From contig JANZKD010000024.1 of NCBI GenBank assembly GCA_025061245.1, positions 1 through 17,614 on the forward strand: DNA of 17,614 nucleotides, written 5' to 3'. Positions 7,394-14,717 of this stretch are shown piece after piece. Made by a program: the position numbers and the translations under genes. The DNA is from Candidatus Culexmicrobium profundum (GTDB lineage Archaea > Thermoproteota > Methanomethylicia > Culexarchaeales > Culexmicrobiaceae). Numbering within the stretch: the stretch's first letter is position 1; every line of letters begins with the position of its first letter. Below the pieces are notes generated by a model. It had not been told where the DNA came from, searched no databases, and saw only the letters and a list, made by a program, of their open reading frames with translations.

Positions 7394-7990
7394 ATGAGCA
7401 TGGTGGGTGCAACTGCAGTAGGTATTGTATGCAAAGATGGTGTTGTCTTAGCGTCAGAGAAGCGTATTGCTTATGGATATACTGTTTTAAGTAAGGTTGG
7501 TAAGAAAGTTTTTAAGATAACTGACCATCTTGGAATTGCATGTGCAGGACTTGTTTCAGATATGCAGGTTATAGCTAGATCATTGATGGCAGAGGCAAAC
7601 TTATATGAATTAGATTATAAGCGTCCAATGTCTGTTCGCAGTTTGGCTAAGCTTCTTTCAATGATCTTGTATGGACAGAAATTAGTGCCATATTTTACTG
7701 AAACTATTGTGGGTGGTGTAGATCCATCTGGTCCACATTTATTTGTTCTAGATCCTTTGGGTTCATTGATTGAAGATAAATATGCTTCTGTGGGTACTGG
7801 TGCTACATTAGCTATTAGTATAATTGAGTCAAATTATTCTCCAGACATGACTATAGATGAGGGTAGAAAATTGGCAGTAAGTGCTATGAAGGCTGCTATT
7901 GCACGTGATGCAATTTCTGGTGATGGAATTGACTTGTTAATCATAACTAAGGATGGTGCAGTTGAGGAATTTGTTCCGGTAAGTGATTAA
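7394..7990 (+). CDS. psmB: Proteasome beta subunit lacking the catalytic Thr1
   Basis: This 198-residue protein is a 20S proteasome beta subunit by its core: GIVCKDGVVLAS, KKVFKI, GIACAGLVSDMQ, YASVGTGATLAISI and SGDGIDLLII. The active enzyme has a propeptide cleaved before TTTVGI to expose Thr1. Here the aligned segment is ATAVGI (A6, T7, A8), so Thr1 is Ala; the residue matching Asp17 is E22, while Lys33 is kept as K38. Only five residues precede the position and an in-frame TGA at 7385-7387 rules out a longer propeptide. GGGTGA lies just before ATG 7394. It is probably a structural subunit that assembles with an active beta subunit encoded elsewhere, as described for one of the two Sulfolobus beta subunits. 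Proteolysis by this subunit alone is unlikely. Confidence 0.92.
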   Translation: MSMVGATAVGIVCKDGVVLASEKRIAYGYTVLSKVGKKVFKITDHLGIACAGLVSDMQVIARSLMAEANLYELDYKRPMSVRSLAKLLSMILYGQKLVPYFTETIVGGVDPSGPHLFVLDPLGSLIEDKYASVGTGATLAISIIESNYSPDMTIDEGRKLAVSAMKAAIARDAISGDGIDLLIITKDGAVEEFVPVSD

Positions 7991-7998
7991 ATAGCTTT

Positions 7999-8955
7999 CT
8001 AAATTAGCTTTATAGCTCTTTCAAGTCTACTTAAAAGAACTATTCTCGAATTTAAGGATTCATCTATAATTTTATATCCACAATAATCTGCGATTTTCTT
8101 TCCAAACTGTTTTACTTCCTCGAATTTTGGCATATAATTGGTTGGGAGTCTCCATCTAAATCCTCCTAAGCTCATTGCTGCTTTAGGTTCGACATAGGTT
8201 GGCTCAGCTTTAGAAATTATCTTTGCATACTCTTCTGCATTGCACATATTTAGTTTCTTTACTAGAGTGATTCGTATCACAGTTGGACATGAAAAACTAT
8301 GGAGTAGCTCTAGAGTTTCATGGAGTCTTTTCCATCCATCCTTTATTTTGGGCCGGCATACTTTTCTATATATTTCCTCATTTGGTGCAGATAGGCTTAC
8401 ATAGAGTTGACTTGGCTCTGTTTCAAGTTTGCTTAGAATGTTCGGCATTGTTCCATTTGTTACGAGGAATACTGTTTTGAATCCATGTGAGAAGAAGGCG
8501 CTTATTAATTCTCCTATCCATGGATACATTGTTGGTTCGCCGACTAGGCTTATCGCTGCATGTATTGGTCTAAAGGCTTCTTCAAGCATTAATCTATCTA
8601 CCTTTTTATTGCCTTTTAATCCCGATAGTATTTGTCTTTGCTTTAAAATTGATTTTAAAACTATTTTTTCAGGATCTTCATACTTTAATTCTACCTTTTC
8701 ACTCTGGTTTATCTTTAAATCCGATTCTTGTACTCGCCAGCAATATAGACATTGTTGTGTACATGTTATTGTCGGAGACATTTGTAGGCATCTGTGGGAT
8801 GGTATTCCATAAAATTTCTGCTTATAGCAGTGTTTTTCTCCTTTACTTAGAAGTGAAGCTTTGAGCCAGTGGCATGGTTTTACCACTGCTGCGTTACCTA
8901 TGAAGTGGTAGCCCTGCTGCTTGTATTTCTCTATCATCTCTTTTGGTACAATCAT
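7999..8955 (-). CDS. taw1: 4-demethylwyosine synthase (Taw1/TYW1, radical SAM)
   Basis: Taw1 condenses m1G37 of tRNA-Phe with pyruvate carbons to form 4-demethylwyosine (imG-14). From ATG 8955 the protein has 318 residues. Radical SAM cysteines are C65, C69 and C72 (TCTQQCLYCW, CX3CX2C); C28, C43 and C56 upstream match the second 4Fe-4S cluster of archaeal Taw1. AISLVGEPTMYP, VTNGTMP and YVSLSAP are the usual core strands. It ends with the conserved LSRL region. An in-frame TTG at 8961 is an alternative start; a TATA-like TTTTAAG at 8984-8991 would put the transcript start near 8961, favouring an almost leaderless mRNA. The pathway's first enzyme, Trm5, is also in this window. The gene converges on psmB with an 8-nt gap. 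Confidence 0.95.
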   Translation of the reverse strand: MIVPKEMIEKYKQQGYHFIGNAAVVKPCHWLKASLLSKGEKHCYKQKFYGIPSHRCLQMSPTITCTQQCLYCWRVQESDLKINQSEKVELKYEDPEKIVLKSILKQRQILSGLKGNKKVDRLMLEEAFRPIHAAISLVGEPTMYPWIGELISAFFSHGFKTVFLVTNGTMPNILSKLETEPSQLYVSLSAPNEEIYRKVCRPKIKDGWKRLHETLELLHSFSCPTVIRITLVKKLNMCNAEEYAKIISKAEPTYVEPKAAMSLGGFRWRLPTNYMPKFEEVKQFGKKIADYCGYKIIDESLNSRIVLLSRLERAIKLI

Positions 8956-8983
8956 TTTCAATATGTGACTGCACGTATGGTAA

Positions 8984-8991
8984 CTTAAAAG
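8984..8991. promoter_or_regulatory. TATA-like element between divergent taw1 and nfi
   Basis: CTTAAAAG is a near-palindromic TATA-like sequence in the 68-nt divergent gap. It lies about 26 nt before the taw1 start on one strand and about 26 nt before 9013 on the other, so it could serve one or both genes. Placement is inference. Confidence 0.35.
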
Positions 8992-9023
8992 TATTGGTGT
9001 TTATAACTTGTTATTTGATGTAA

Positions 9024-9689
9024 ATGGAGTCTAAGGTTAGTTTTAAATTTGATTCTGAAAGGGCAAGGATGCTTCAATTATTTTTGTCAAATAAGGTTAT
9101 TGAGAGGGATTGCTTTAATTATCCGCCGAGGATTATTTGTGGTGTTGATGCTTCATATAAAGGTAATTTAGCTGTGGGTGCAGCTGTAACTCTAACTTTT
9201 CCATCAATGAATGTTATTGAGGAAGCTGTAGTTACCTGTAATGTAAGCTTTCCTTATATTGCGGGATTTTTTGCTTTTAGAGAGTTGCAACCCATATTGA
9301 AAGCTATTAGAAGCTTATCTTCGACACCTGATGTGATACTTGTAGATGGTCATGGTCGAGCGCATCCAAGAAAATTTGGACTTGCATGTCATTTGGGTTT
9401 AGTTTTGAATGTTCCGTCTATTGGAGTGGCTAAGAGAAAGTTGTGTGGCGATGTCATTTTAGATAAACCTTTAAGGGATAATGTTTTCCCAGTGATTCTT
9501 AATGGTGAACTTGTAGGTGCTATGATTAAAAGTCATGGTAAACAATTGTTTGTAAGTGTGGGTCATAAAATTAGTTTAGAAACTGCAATTGACATAGTAT
9601 TGCATTGCATTAAATCGCATTATATTCCTATGCCAATAATGATGGCTCATGAAGCTTGTAGGAGGCGGCTAACTAGCATCTCTATTTAA
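9024..9689 (+). CDS. nfi: Endonuclease V (deoxyinosine 3' endonuclease)
   Basis: EndoV nicks DNA (and often RNA) one nucleotide 3' to hypoxanthine arising from adenine deamination. The 221-residue protein has the expected length and motifs: GVDASY (D42), FPYIAGFFAFRE (Y78 of the wedge, E87), VDGHGRAHPRKFG (D108), IGVAKRKLCG (K137) and a C-terminal MAHEACRR (H209) where many homologues have an ADxxTR-like segment. All core acidic metal ligands are present. The PYIPG wedge reads PYIAG, a mild variation. The gene is divergent from taw1 and its 3' end overlaps the opposite-strand nucleotidyltransferase gene by 21 nt. Repair of deaminated bases is useful to a thermophile, which fits the inferred lifestyle. 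Confidence 0.93.
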   Translation: MESKVSFKFDSERARMLQLFLSNKVIERDCFNYPPRIICGVDASYKGNLAVGAAVTLTFPSMNVIEEAVVTCNVSFPYIAGFFAFRELQPILKAIRSLSSTPDVILVDGHGRAHPRKFGLACHLGLVLNVPSIGVAKRKLCGDVILDKPLRDNVFPVILNGELVGAMIKSHGKQLFVSVGHKISLETAIDIVLHCIKSHYIPMPIMMAHEACRRRLTSISI

Positions 9690-10388
9690 TCTACGCTTTA
9701 TTTCCTCAATAATATCTGATGTCTTGAAAAATCGACATGAGGTGTACTTATTCTTTATACGAATTACTTCTACTTTCAACCCTCTATTCATTAGTTCTTT
9801 CTTTAATTCTTCTTCAGATATGAAGTTTTGATCTGGACCTAGAATTAATATGTCGGGTTTAATTTCCTCGATTATCTTTAGTATATCACCACTTGTATGT
9901 CCAAGGATTGCTTCATCAACATTTTTTAATCCCTTTACAACTTGAAGTCGTTGTTCCTCTGGAATTATTGGTAAGTGTCCTTTAAAGTGTTTGACGTTTT
10001 CATCTCTTGCAACTATTACTGTGAGTTTTCCATATTCGCTGGCTTTTTTGATTAGCCAAAGATGTCCTGGATGAATGAGGTCAAAGGTTCCTGCAATAAC
10101 CACCTTTCTTCCCTTTGCTTCGGGTTTTTCAAATTTCCAGTGATATTCTATCTTGTTAAGAAATCTCAGTGAATCAAGTAAACCTTCTGCATAAACAATG
10201 CATACTAGACTTGTAATGTAATTTTTTTTAGCCAAATAGTATTTTGCATCTGAAAAATATTTTTCTGCTAGGTCGATTATTTGCTTCATTTCCTTTTCTC
10301 TTATATTGCTCTTATCTATTTGTCTTAAAACATAGTCTAATCCCTCTATGTAGCTCTGTATTTTCTCAGCTAATTTCCTTTGTTCCAT
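9669..10388 (-). CDS. DUF357 domain fused to a cytidylyltransferase-like (FAD synthase type) domain
   Basis: This 239-residue protein has two parts. Residues about 1-85 form a helical DUF357-like domain (YIEGLDYVLRQI; YYLAKKNYITSLVCIVYAEG). Residues about 94-235 form a cytidylyltransferase domain with GTFDLIHPGHL (HPGH at 106-109), ARDENVKHFKG, EEQRLQVVKGLKNVDEAILG and ILGPDQNFISEEEL. The second part resembles archaeal RibL FAD synthetase and glycerol-3-phosphate cytidylyltransferase; RibL adenylates FMN to FAD. Substrate choice cannot be read from sequence with certainty, so I leave the symbol blank. It follows dph5 by 19 nt in the same direction and probably shares its transcript. The DUF357 part may mediate oligomerisation; that is a guess. 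Confidence 0.82.
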   Translation of the reverse strand: MEQRKLAEKIQSYIEGLDYVLRQIDKSNIREKEMKQIIDLAEKYFSDAKYYLAKKNYITSLVCIVYAEGLLDSLRFLNKIEYHWKFEKPEAKGRKVVIAGTFDLIHPGHLWLIKKASEYGKLTVIVARDENVKHFKGHLPIIPEEQRLQVVKGLKNVDEAILGHTSGDILKIIEEIKPDILILGPDQNFISEEELKKELMNRGLKVEVIRIKNKYTSCRFFKTSDIIEEIKRRLNRDAS

Positions 10389-10407
10389 TCTTCTCGCCTA
10401 TGAAGTG

Positions 10408-11208
10408 TTAATGTTCAGTAGAATTTAAAATTATGCATGGGGCTTTAGCTAAAATGACAAGTGCCTCAGCTTCCATGAAATGAAGTTTTCCGGGAATAAT
10501 CATGGTGTATGGCGGTCCGCCGAAATCATAATTTATGATGTTTTTCATGAAATCAGCTTTAATAGTTGCATCTGGACTTCCTAGTCGTGCTACCCCTACA
10601 ACCAGAGTCTTCTCATTTACTACGTTTTCTCTCCTTCTTTCTTCTATTGCCATTAAAATTTCTACGGCGTCTCTTATGGTTAAGAATTTTTCCTTTTCAA
10701 TGTTAATATCCAACAGTAATAATGTGTGGAGTCCTCGTGCTTTATTCCCTTTTATCACATCATATGGGGTTTCTGAGATATAGTTTTCATATGGGAAGGT
10801 TATCGTAACTGATCTACCAAACTTGTAGCTAGATAAGCCTATCTCTCCAGGTATGGCTGAATATATTGATGCTGAATGAATTACTCTAGTTTTTACACCC
10901 CTTCTTTCAGCTTCTAAACGTATTTGTATATGTGTTGTTGCGATGAATGGGTCTCCTGGAACTAGTAGGACTACTAGCTTCCTTTTAGCCTCTTCTATAA
11001 TTTTATAGATGTCATCTGATTCCAAGTTCTTTCTCTTGAGTGGTGTTATTTTTTTGCCCAGTAATTTCTCTAGGCGCTCTATTGATAGTCCAGGCATGTA
11101 GCTTGTATAGGTGTCAAGATATATCTTATCTGCTTCTTTAGATAGTTTGAATCCTTCCAATGTTAAGTTATCTTCACTATGGAGTCCTAATCCAATAAAC
11201 AGTAGCAT
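10408..11208 (-). CDS. dph5: Diphthine synthase (DphB/Dph5)
   Basis: Dph5 uses S-adenosylmethionine to methylate the modified histidine of elongation factor 2 during diphthamide synthesis. The 266-residue length is normal. Motifs of this tetrapyrrole-methylase-like fold are visible: FIGLGLHSEDNLTLEG (4-19), VPGDPFIATTH (83-93), HSASIYSAIPGEIGLSSYKF (the IYSA-GLSSYKFG region) and VVGVARLGSPD near the C-terminus. GGATGC lies upstream of the ATG, and TATAAATA at 11251-11258 on this strand gives a plausible promoter with a leader of about 20 nt. It precedes the DUF357-nucleotidyltransferase gene. Other diphthamide genes (dph2, dph6) are not here. The assignment is firm. Confidence 0.95.
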   Translation of the reverse strand: MLLFIGLGLHSEDNLTLEGFKLSKEADKIYLDTYTSYMPGLSIERLEKLLGKKITPLKRKNLESDDIYKIIEEAKRKLVVLLVPGDPFIATTHIQIRLEAERRGVKTRVIHSASIYSAIPGEIGLSSYKFGRSVTITFPYENYISETPYDVIKGNKARGLHTLLLLDINIEKEKFLTIRDAVEILMAIEERRRENVVNEKTLVVGVARLGSPDATIKADFMKNIINYDFGGPPYTMIIPGKLHFMEAEALVILAKAPCIILNSTEH

Positions 11209-11250
11209 ATTTTCTGCATCCTAGCTGTTATTTCTATATGTATTTGTCAC

Positions 11251-11258
11251 TATTTATA
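11251..11258 (-). promoter_or_regulatory. Putative TATA box for dph5
   Basis: TATAAATA on the minus strand is centred about 46 nt before the dph5 ATG, predicting a leader of about 20 nt. It sits in a 113-nt divergent gap shared with the tRNA-Lys promoter. Confidence 0.5.
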
Positions 11259-11283
11259 CAGTAAAAATTTAACTTGTACTAAG

Positions 11284-11297
11284 CGAAATCTTAATTT
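11284..11297 (+). promoter_or_regulatory. Putative BRE/TATA promoter of tRNA-Lys
   Basis: CGAAAT (BRE-like) is followed by CTTAATTT (TATA-like). The TATA centre is about 28 nt before the first base of the tRNA, as expected for archaeal RNA polymerase. A TTTTAAAA nearer to the tRNA (11304-11311) is too close to serve. Confidence 0.5.
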
Positions 11298-11321
11298 GTA
11301 ACATTTTAAAACCATAAATAA

Positions 11322-11398
<77 letters not shown>

Positions 11399-11434
11399 TT
11401 ATTCTTATCAATGTTTCTCAAGTGGAAGCGGTAT

Positions 11435-11446
11435 CTTTTTATTTTA
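11435..11446 (+). other. T-rich tract between tRNA-Lys and trm5
   Basis: CTTTTTATTTTA lies 37 nt after the tRNA end and 17 nt before the trm5 ATG. Oligo-T tracts terminate archaeal transcription, so it may end the tRNA transcript; it is also placed about 26 nt before the trm5 start codons like a TATA element of a leaderless mRNA. Sequence cannot separate the two. Confidence 0.3.
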
Positions 11447-11462
11447 TGGTCAGTGTTTTTTC

Positions 11463-12527
11463 ATGATGATTGAAGCCATTAAAGTTAGAAGAGTTTATGG
11501 TGAGAAGATAATAGAGTTTCTAGGTAGATTAAACTTGATACATAGAGGTAAAAAGATTAAGAAGGTTGATGATTTTATAATAATTCCACTTATTAGGAAA
11601 CCTAGTGAAGAGGAGTTAAATCTTATTTTTAGCCATTTTCAGGATGCACAGTTGTGTATGGATTTTTTTGAGGATAAGTTTTCTAGGCCACGTAGTATTG
11701 CTGAGGTTTTACGTGATTTTATGTCGAAATCTGAGCTGAACCTGCTTCCTAAATCCTTTGATATAATTGGTGATATAGCTATAATTGAAATTCCACCTGA
11801 ACTCTCATCTTTTAAGCATCTTATAGGTGAAGCTTTGATGAAGGTTAATTCTAAAGTAAAAACTGTTTTTGCTAAGAAAAGTGCAATTAACGGTGTCTTT
11901 AGAATTCGTGAGTTGGAGCATATTGCTGGTGTTTTTTCATCAGTCACCTTTCATCGAGAGTATGGGTGTGTTTTTAAGGTTGACGTTCTCAAGGTCTATT
12001 TTAGTCCTCGTTTATCCTTTGAAAGATATAGAGTTGCAAGGCAGGTTAGAGATGGAGAGATAGTTGTCGATATGTTTTCTGGTGTTGGCCCCTTTTCTAT
12101 AATGATTGCAAAGTATTCTCAAGTAGATGTTTATTCAATTGACTTAAATCCTTGTGCAGTTGCTCTTTTGAATGAAAACTTGAGGTTAAATAAACTTAGG
12201 GGTTGGGTGTATCCAATATTAAGTGATGCAAACTACACTGTGAACTTATTTAGATGTGAAAGTTTTGCTGATAGGATAATTATGAATTTACCTGAAAGTT
12301 CACATTTATTCTTAGATGAAGCCGTTAGGTTAGTGAAGTCTGGTGGCATTATTCATTATTACTGCTTTAGTGGAGATGGTGATCCTGTTAAAAGAGCCTA
12401 TCTCAAATTAGTTGAAATATTGGAGGAATGTGGAGTGAAGGACTTTTCTATCACTTCTATGAGAAAGGTGAAGCCTATAGCTCCATATAAGTGGCAAGTT
12501 GCAATAGATATCAAGATTTTTAAATAA
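11463..12527 (+). CDS. trm5: tRNA (guanine-37-N1)-methyltransferase Trm5
   Basis: Trm5 methylates G37 next to the anticodon using S-adenosylmethionine; in archaea m1G37 prevents frameshifting and is the substrate for wyosine synthesis. The 354-residue protein has an N-terminal D1-like domain (about 1-45), a middle domain (about 95-175), and a Rossmann methyltransferase: FERYRVARQVRDGEIVVDMF, then SGVGPFSI (motif I, about 202-212), VYSIDLNPCAV (motif II, about 224-233) and MNLPESS (274-280), the NLP motif specific to Trm5. Presence of D1 suggests an aTrm5b-like or aTrm5a form rather than a minimal one; I cannot assign the subtype. ATGs at 11463 and 11466 are both possible; no clear Shine-Dalgarno is present. 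The 3' end overlaps the opposite DUF371 gene by 8 nt. Confidence 0.93.
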   Translation: MMIEAIKVRRVYGEKIIEFLGRLNLIHRGKKIKKVDDFIIIPLIRKPSEEELNLIFSHFQDAQLCMDFFEDKFSRPRSIAEVLRDFMSKSELNLLPKSFDIIGDIAIIEIPPELSSFKHLIGEALMKVNSKVKTVFAKKSAINGVFRIRELEHIAGVFSSVTFHREYGCVFKVDVLKVYFSPRLSFERYRVARQVRDGEIVVDMFSGVGPFSIMIAKYSQVDVYSIDLNPCAVALLNENLRLNKLRGWVYPILSDANYTVNLFRCESFADRIIMNLPESSHLFLDEAVRLVKSGGIIHYYCFSGDGDPVKRAYLKLVEILEECGVKDFSITSMRKVKPIAPYKWQVAIDIKIFK

Positions 12528-12942
12528 TGTAAAACTTCACTGTAACCTCTTTCCAGTATTCTTCTCTTAGTTTTTCAATTAGTTGTCTGTTTAAATCTCT
12601 TGCAGCTTTATTCGATTTTATTAAGACTGTGCGGGGGCAGATGTACGTGCTTTTCCTAATGACTATTGATCTTTGATCTGTTAGGGGGAGGTTGGGATGT
12701 CCTCTACCTACTATTTCATCGCAGAGCCCTTCAAATTCGATTAGGATTCGAATTTTTCTTCCACTTCTTAATGCTCTTTTTGTTTCCTCCGATAAGTCTA
12801 TTGCAGCTTTATCTGCATTCACGATTATTATGCAGTCTCCTCTTGGAGTTAAGTATGGATCTTTAGTTATTTCTAGGGTGGATTTATGTGTGGCTCTTAT
12901 GTTTGGATGTCCCTTTCCTCTTATAATTTCTATGATTTTCAC
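12520..12942 (-). CDS. DUF371 family protein with an internal repeat
   Basis: From GTG 12942 this is a 140-residue member of the archaeal DUF371 family (COG2090), recognised by RGKGHPNIRATHKSTLEITK near the N-terminus. Function is unknown. It contains two similar halves: GKGHPN (9-14) and GRGHPN (79-84) are each followed at equal spacing by a Thr, a hydrophobic strand, Y, PR, and then KAA-DL (KAAIDL, KAARDL). GTG 12942 is chosen because the family usually begins about here, GGCGAT lies upstream and a TATA-like TATATTTA (12965-12972) would start the transcript close to it. ATG 12984 and TTG 12993 in the same frame would add 14 or 17 residues and overlap the divergent pcm start. Its 3' end overlaps trm5 by 8 nt. 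Confidence 0.8.
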   Translation of the reverse strand: MKIIEIIRGKGHPNIRATHKSTLEITKDPYLTPRGDCIIIVNADKAAIDLSEETKRALRSGRKIRILIEFEGLCDEIVGRGHPNLPLTDQRSIVIRKSTYICPRTVLIKSNKAARDLNRQLIEKLREEYWKEVTVKFYII

Positions 12943-12944
12943 AT

Positions 12945-12972
12945 TTTTTATATCGCCTTCTACATAAATATA
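12945..12972. promoter_or_regulatory. Interleaved divergent promoters of pcm and DUF371
   Basis: TTTTTATA (12945-12952) is placed to start pcm transcription near 12974, and TATATTTA on the other strand (12965-12972) to start DUF371 transcription near 12943. The two transcripts would begin within about 30 nt of each other in opposite directions. Inferred from spacing. Confidence 0.35.
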
Positions 12973-12982
12973 TGTGATTAAC

Positions 12983-13672
12983 ATGAATGTCAATAGAGAT
13001 TTTGAGTATATGAGGAGGAGGTTAATTGAGAAGCTAAAGCGAGAGGGGATTTTAAAGTCTCCTAGTGTTATACGGGCAATGCTAAGGGTTCCTAGAGAGG
13101 AGTTTGTACCTGCTAGTTATAGGAGATATGCATATAATGATTCACCACTTCCCACATTTTCTGGTCAAACAATTTCTGCTCCACATATGGTTGCAATTAT
13201 GTGTGAACTGCTTGATCTTAAGGTTGGACATAAGGTTTTAGAGATTGGCACTGGCTCTGGTTATCATGCAGCTGTTTGTGCTGAGATCGTTGCACCTGAA
13301 GATGAGGATAAGAAGCTGTGGGGGCATGTCTATACTGTTGAGAGAATACCTGAGCTAGTTGAATTTGCAAGGAATAATTTGAAGAGGACTGGTTATGATG
13401 ATCGTGTAACTGTTATTTTGGGTGATGGCTCTTTGGGATATAAAGAAGCTTCACCCTATGATAGAATTCTGGTTACTGCTGCAGCTCCCAAAATGCCGAA
13501 ACCTCTCATAGATCAATTGGCAATTAATGGGAAAATAGTTATCCCTATTGGTGGAAGTTTTTATCAAGAGCTTGTTGTTGGTGTGAAGTTGTCTGAGGAT
13601 AAATTCAAGACATTTACTGCTGGTGGATGCGTATTTGTACCCTTAATTGGTAGGTATGGTTGGCGTGTTTAA
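12983..13672 (+). CDS. pcm: Protein-L-isoaspartate O-methyltransferase
   Basis: Pcm methylates L-isoaspartyl residues in aged proteins so that they can revert to aspartate. From ATG 12983 the protein has 229 residues. The family motif PTFSGQTISAPHMVA (57-71, Ser60 and the GQTIS core) and the S-adenosylmethionine site VLEIGTGSGYHAAV (85-98) are clear, followed by VYTVERIPELVEFAR, VILGDGSLGY and PYDRILVTAAA; the end GGCVFVPLIGRYGW is typical. GTGAT lies 4 nt before ATG 12983, supporting this start over GTG 12974 or ATG 13010. An insert of charged residues (PEDEDKK, 105-111) follows motif I. Its TAA overlaps the fen1 stop on the opposite strand (TTAA, 13669-13672). The role suits a thermophile with fast protein damage. 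Confidence 0.95.
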   Translation: MNVNRDFEYMRRRLIEKLKREGILKSPSVIRAMLRVPREEFVPASYRRYAYNDSPLPTFSGQTISAPHMVAIMCELLDLKVGHKVLEIGTGSGYHAAVCAEIVAPEDEDKKLWGHVYTVERIPELVEFARNNLKRTGYDDRVTVILGDGSLGYKEASPYDRILVTAAAPKMPKPLIDQLAINGKIVIPIGGSFYQELVVGVKLSEDKFKTFTAGGCVFVPLIGRYGWRV

Positions 13673-14715
13673 CTGCCTTTAAACCAGAATTCAAGTGTCT
13701 TCTGTTTACTTTTCTTGTAGGCTTTTATGGTTCTATCTAATGCTTTATTTACCCTTTCTAATGAGAAGTTGTGTTCTTCACATAGGATTTCAATAACCTT
13801 ATCTCTATCAGGCTCTCTCCATTCTAGATGATAATCATTGGATATTTGAGGAGAGAGGAATATTCTTTTTATTTCATCTGGGTCTACGGGAAATTGTATT
13901 TTTCCAATTTCCTTTAATGCATTTTTTAGGCTTTTGTGTTTCCTAATTATTTTTAGAGCTGTTTTCGGTCCAACTCCTTTTACTCCTTCTGGATTATAGT
14001 CTGTTCCTACAAGTATGGCTATATCAATTAATTGTTCTCTTGTTAAGTCTAATATTTCGAGAACTTTGTTTAGATAGATGATTTCTGGGACAACTTCAAT
14101 ATACTCCTTTCTTCTAGGTAGTTTTCTTCTACCTGATATGGTTAAGTTTCTAACAAGTTTTGGAGCGCCAAATAATAGTGAGTCATAGTCTTGGCTTACA
14201 GCGGCCCATACGTCTCCTTTTCTAGCCATGTATGCTGCTTGAGCTTCTCCCTCGGATGGTGCTTGAACCCATGGAATTCCAAGTGCATCCAGTAGCTTTT
14301 TTGAGTCTTTAACCATTTCTTCATTTAGTTTCGCTGTTTGTTGCGCGTATGTTCTTGCGGCTTCTAAGTCACCTCTCTTCAGTGCTTCTTCATATTTTAT
14401 TATTGCTTCTTCCTTGATTTTCTTTCTTCTAATTATTTCAAGTTCCTTTATTTCAGGTGGTGTTCCGTCAAATACGTAGACTGGCTTTATTCCAATTTCT
14501 AATAAATTGACTGTTCTATAGAATAGTCCGCTTAGATGGCTTGTTATTCGACCTCTAAAGTCTTTTAATGGTGTTCCATCGGGTTGACGTATTATGGATA
14601 GAAATTGATATAATGCATTGTAAGCGTCGATGGCTAGAGATTTATTTTTGAAGAATTGCATGTCTACCTTTTCTAATGCTTCTTCAGGTATGATGTCTCT
14701 TAAATTTACCCCCAT
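13669..14715 (-). CDS. fen1: Flap endonuclease 1
   Basis: FEN1 removes 5' flaps during Okazaki-fragment maturation and base-excision repair. The 348-residue length is standard. The N-terminal MGVNLRDIIPEEA, acidic metal ligands D30, D83, E155, E157, D176, D178 and D239, and the helix-hairpin-helix VGTDYNPEGVKGVGPKTALK (236-255) with K+ site are all present. The C-terminal QKTLEFWF (338-345) is a PCNA-interacting box (QxxLxxWF). The gene begins 2 nt after the stop of the small gene upstream, which follows cdc48, so the three look co-transcribed. The 3' end shares its stop region with pcm. Together with DP1 it supplies replication functions in this window. Confidence 0.97.
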   Translation of the reverse strand: MGVNLRDIIPEEALEKVDMQFFKNKSLAIDAYNALYQFLSIIRQPDGTPLKDFRGRITSHLSGLFYRTVNLLEIGIKPVYVFDGTPPEIKELEIIRRKKIKEEAIIKYEEALKRGDLEAARTYAQQTAKLNEEMVKDSKKLLDALGIPWVQAPSEGEAQAAYMARKGDVWAAVSQDYDSLLFGAPKLVRNLTISGRRKLPRRKEYIEVVPEIIYLNKVLEILDLTREQLIDIAILVGTDYNPEGVKGVGPKTALKIIRKHKSLKNALKEIGKIQFPVDPDEIKRIFLSPQISNDYHLEWREPDRDKVIEILCEEHNFSLERVNKALDRTIKAYKKSKQKTLEFWFKGS

Positions 14716-14717
14716 TT

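Noticed and set aside
9024..9689. EndoV as an inactive paralogue because PYIPG reads PYIAG
   Set aside because: The metal-binding D42, E87 and D108 are present and the wedge Tyr is kept, so activity is the simpler reading.
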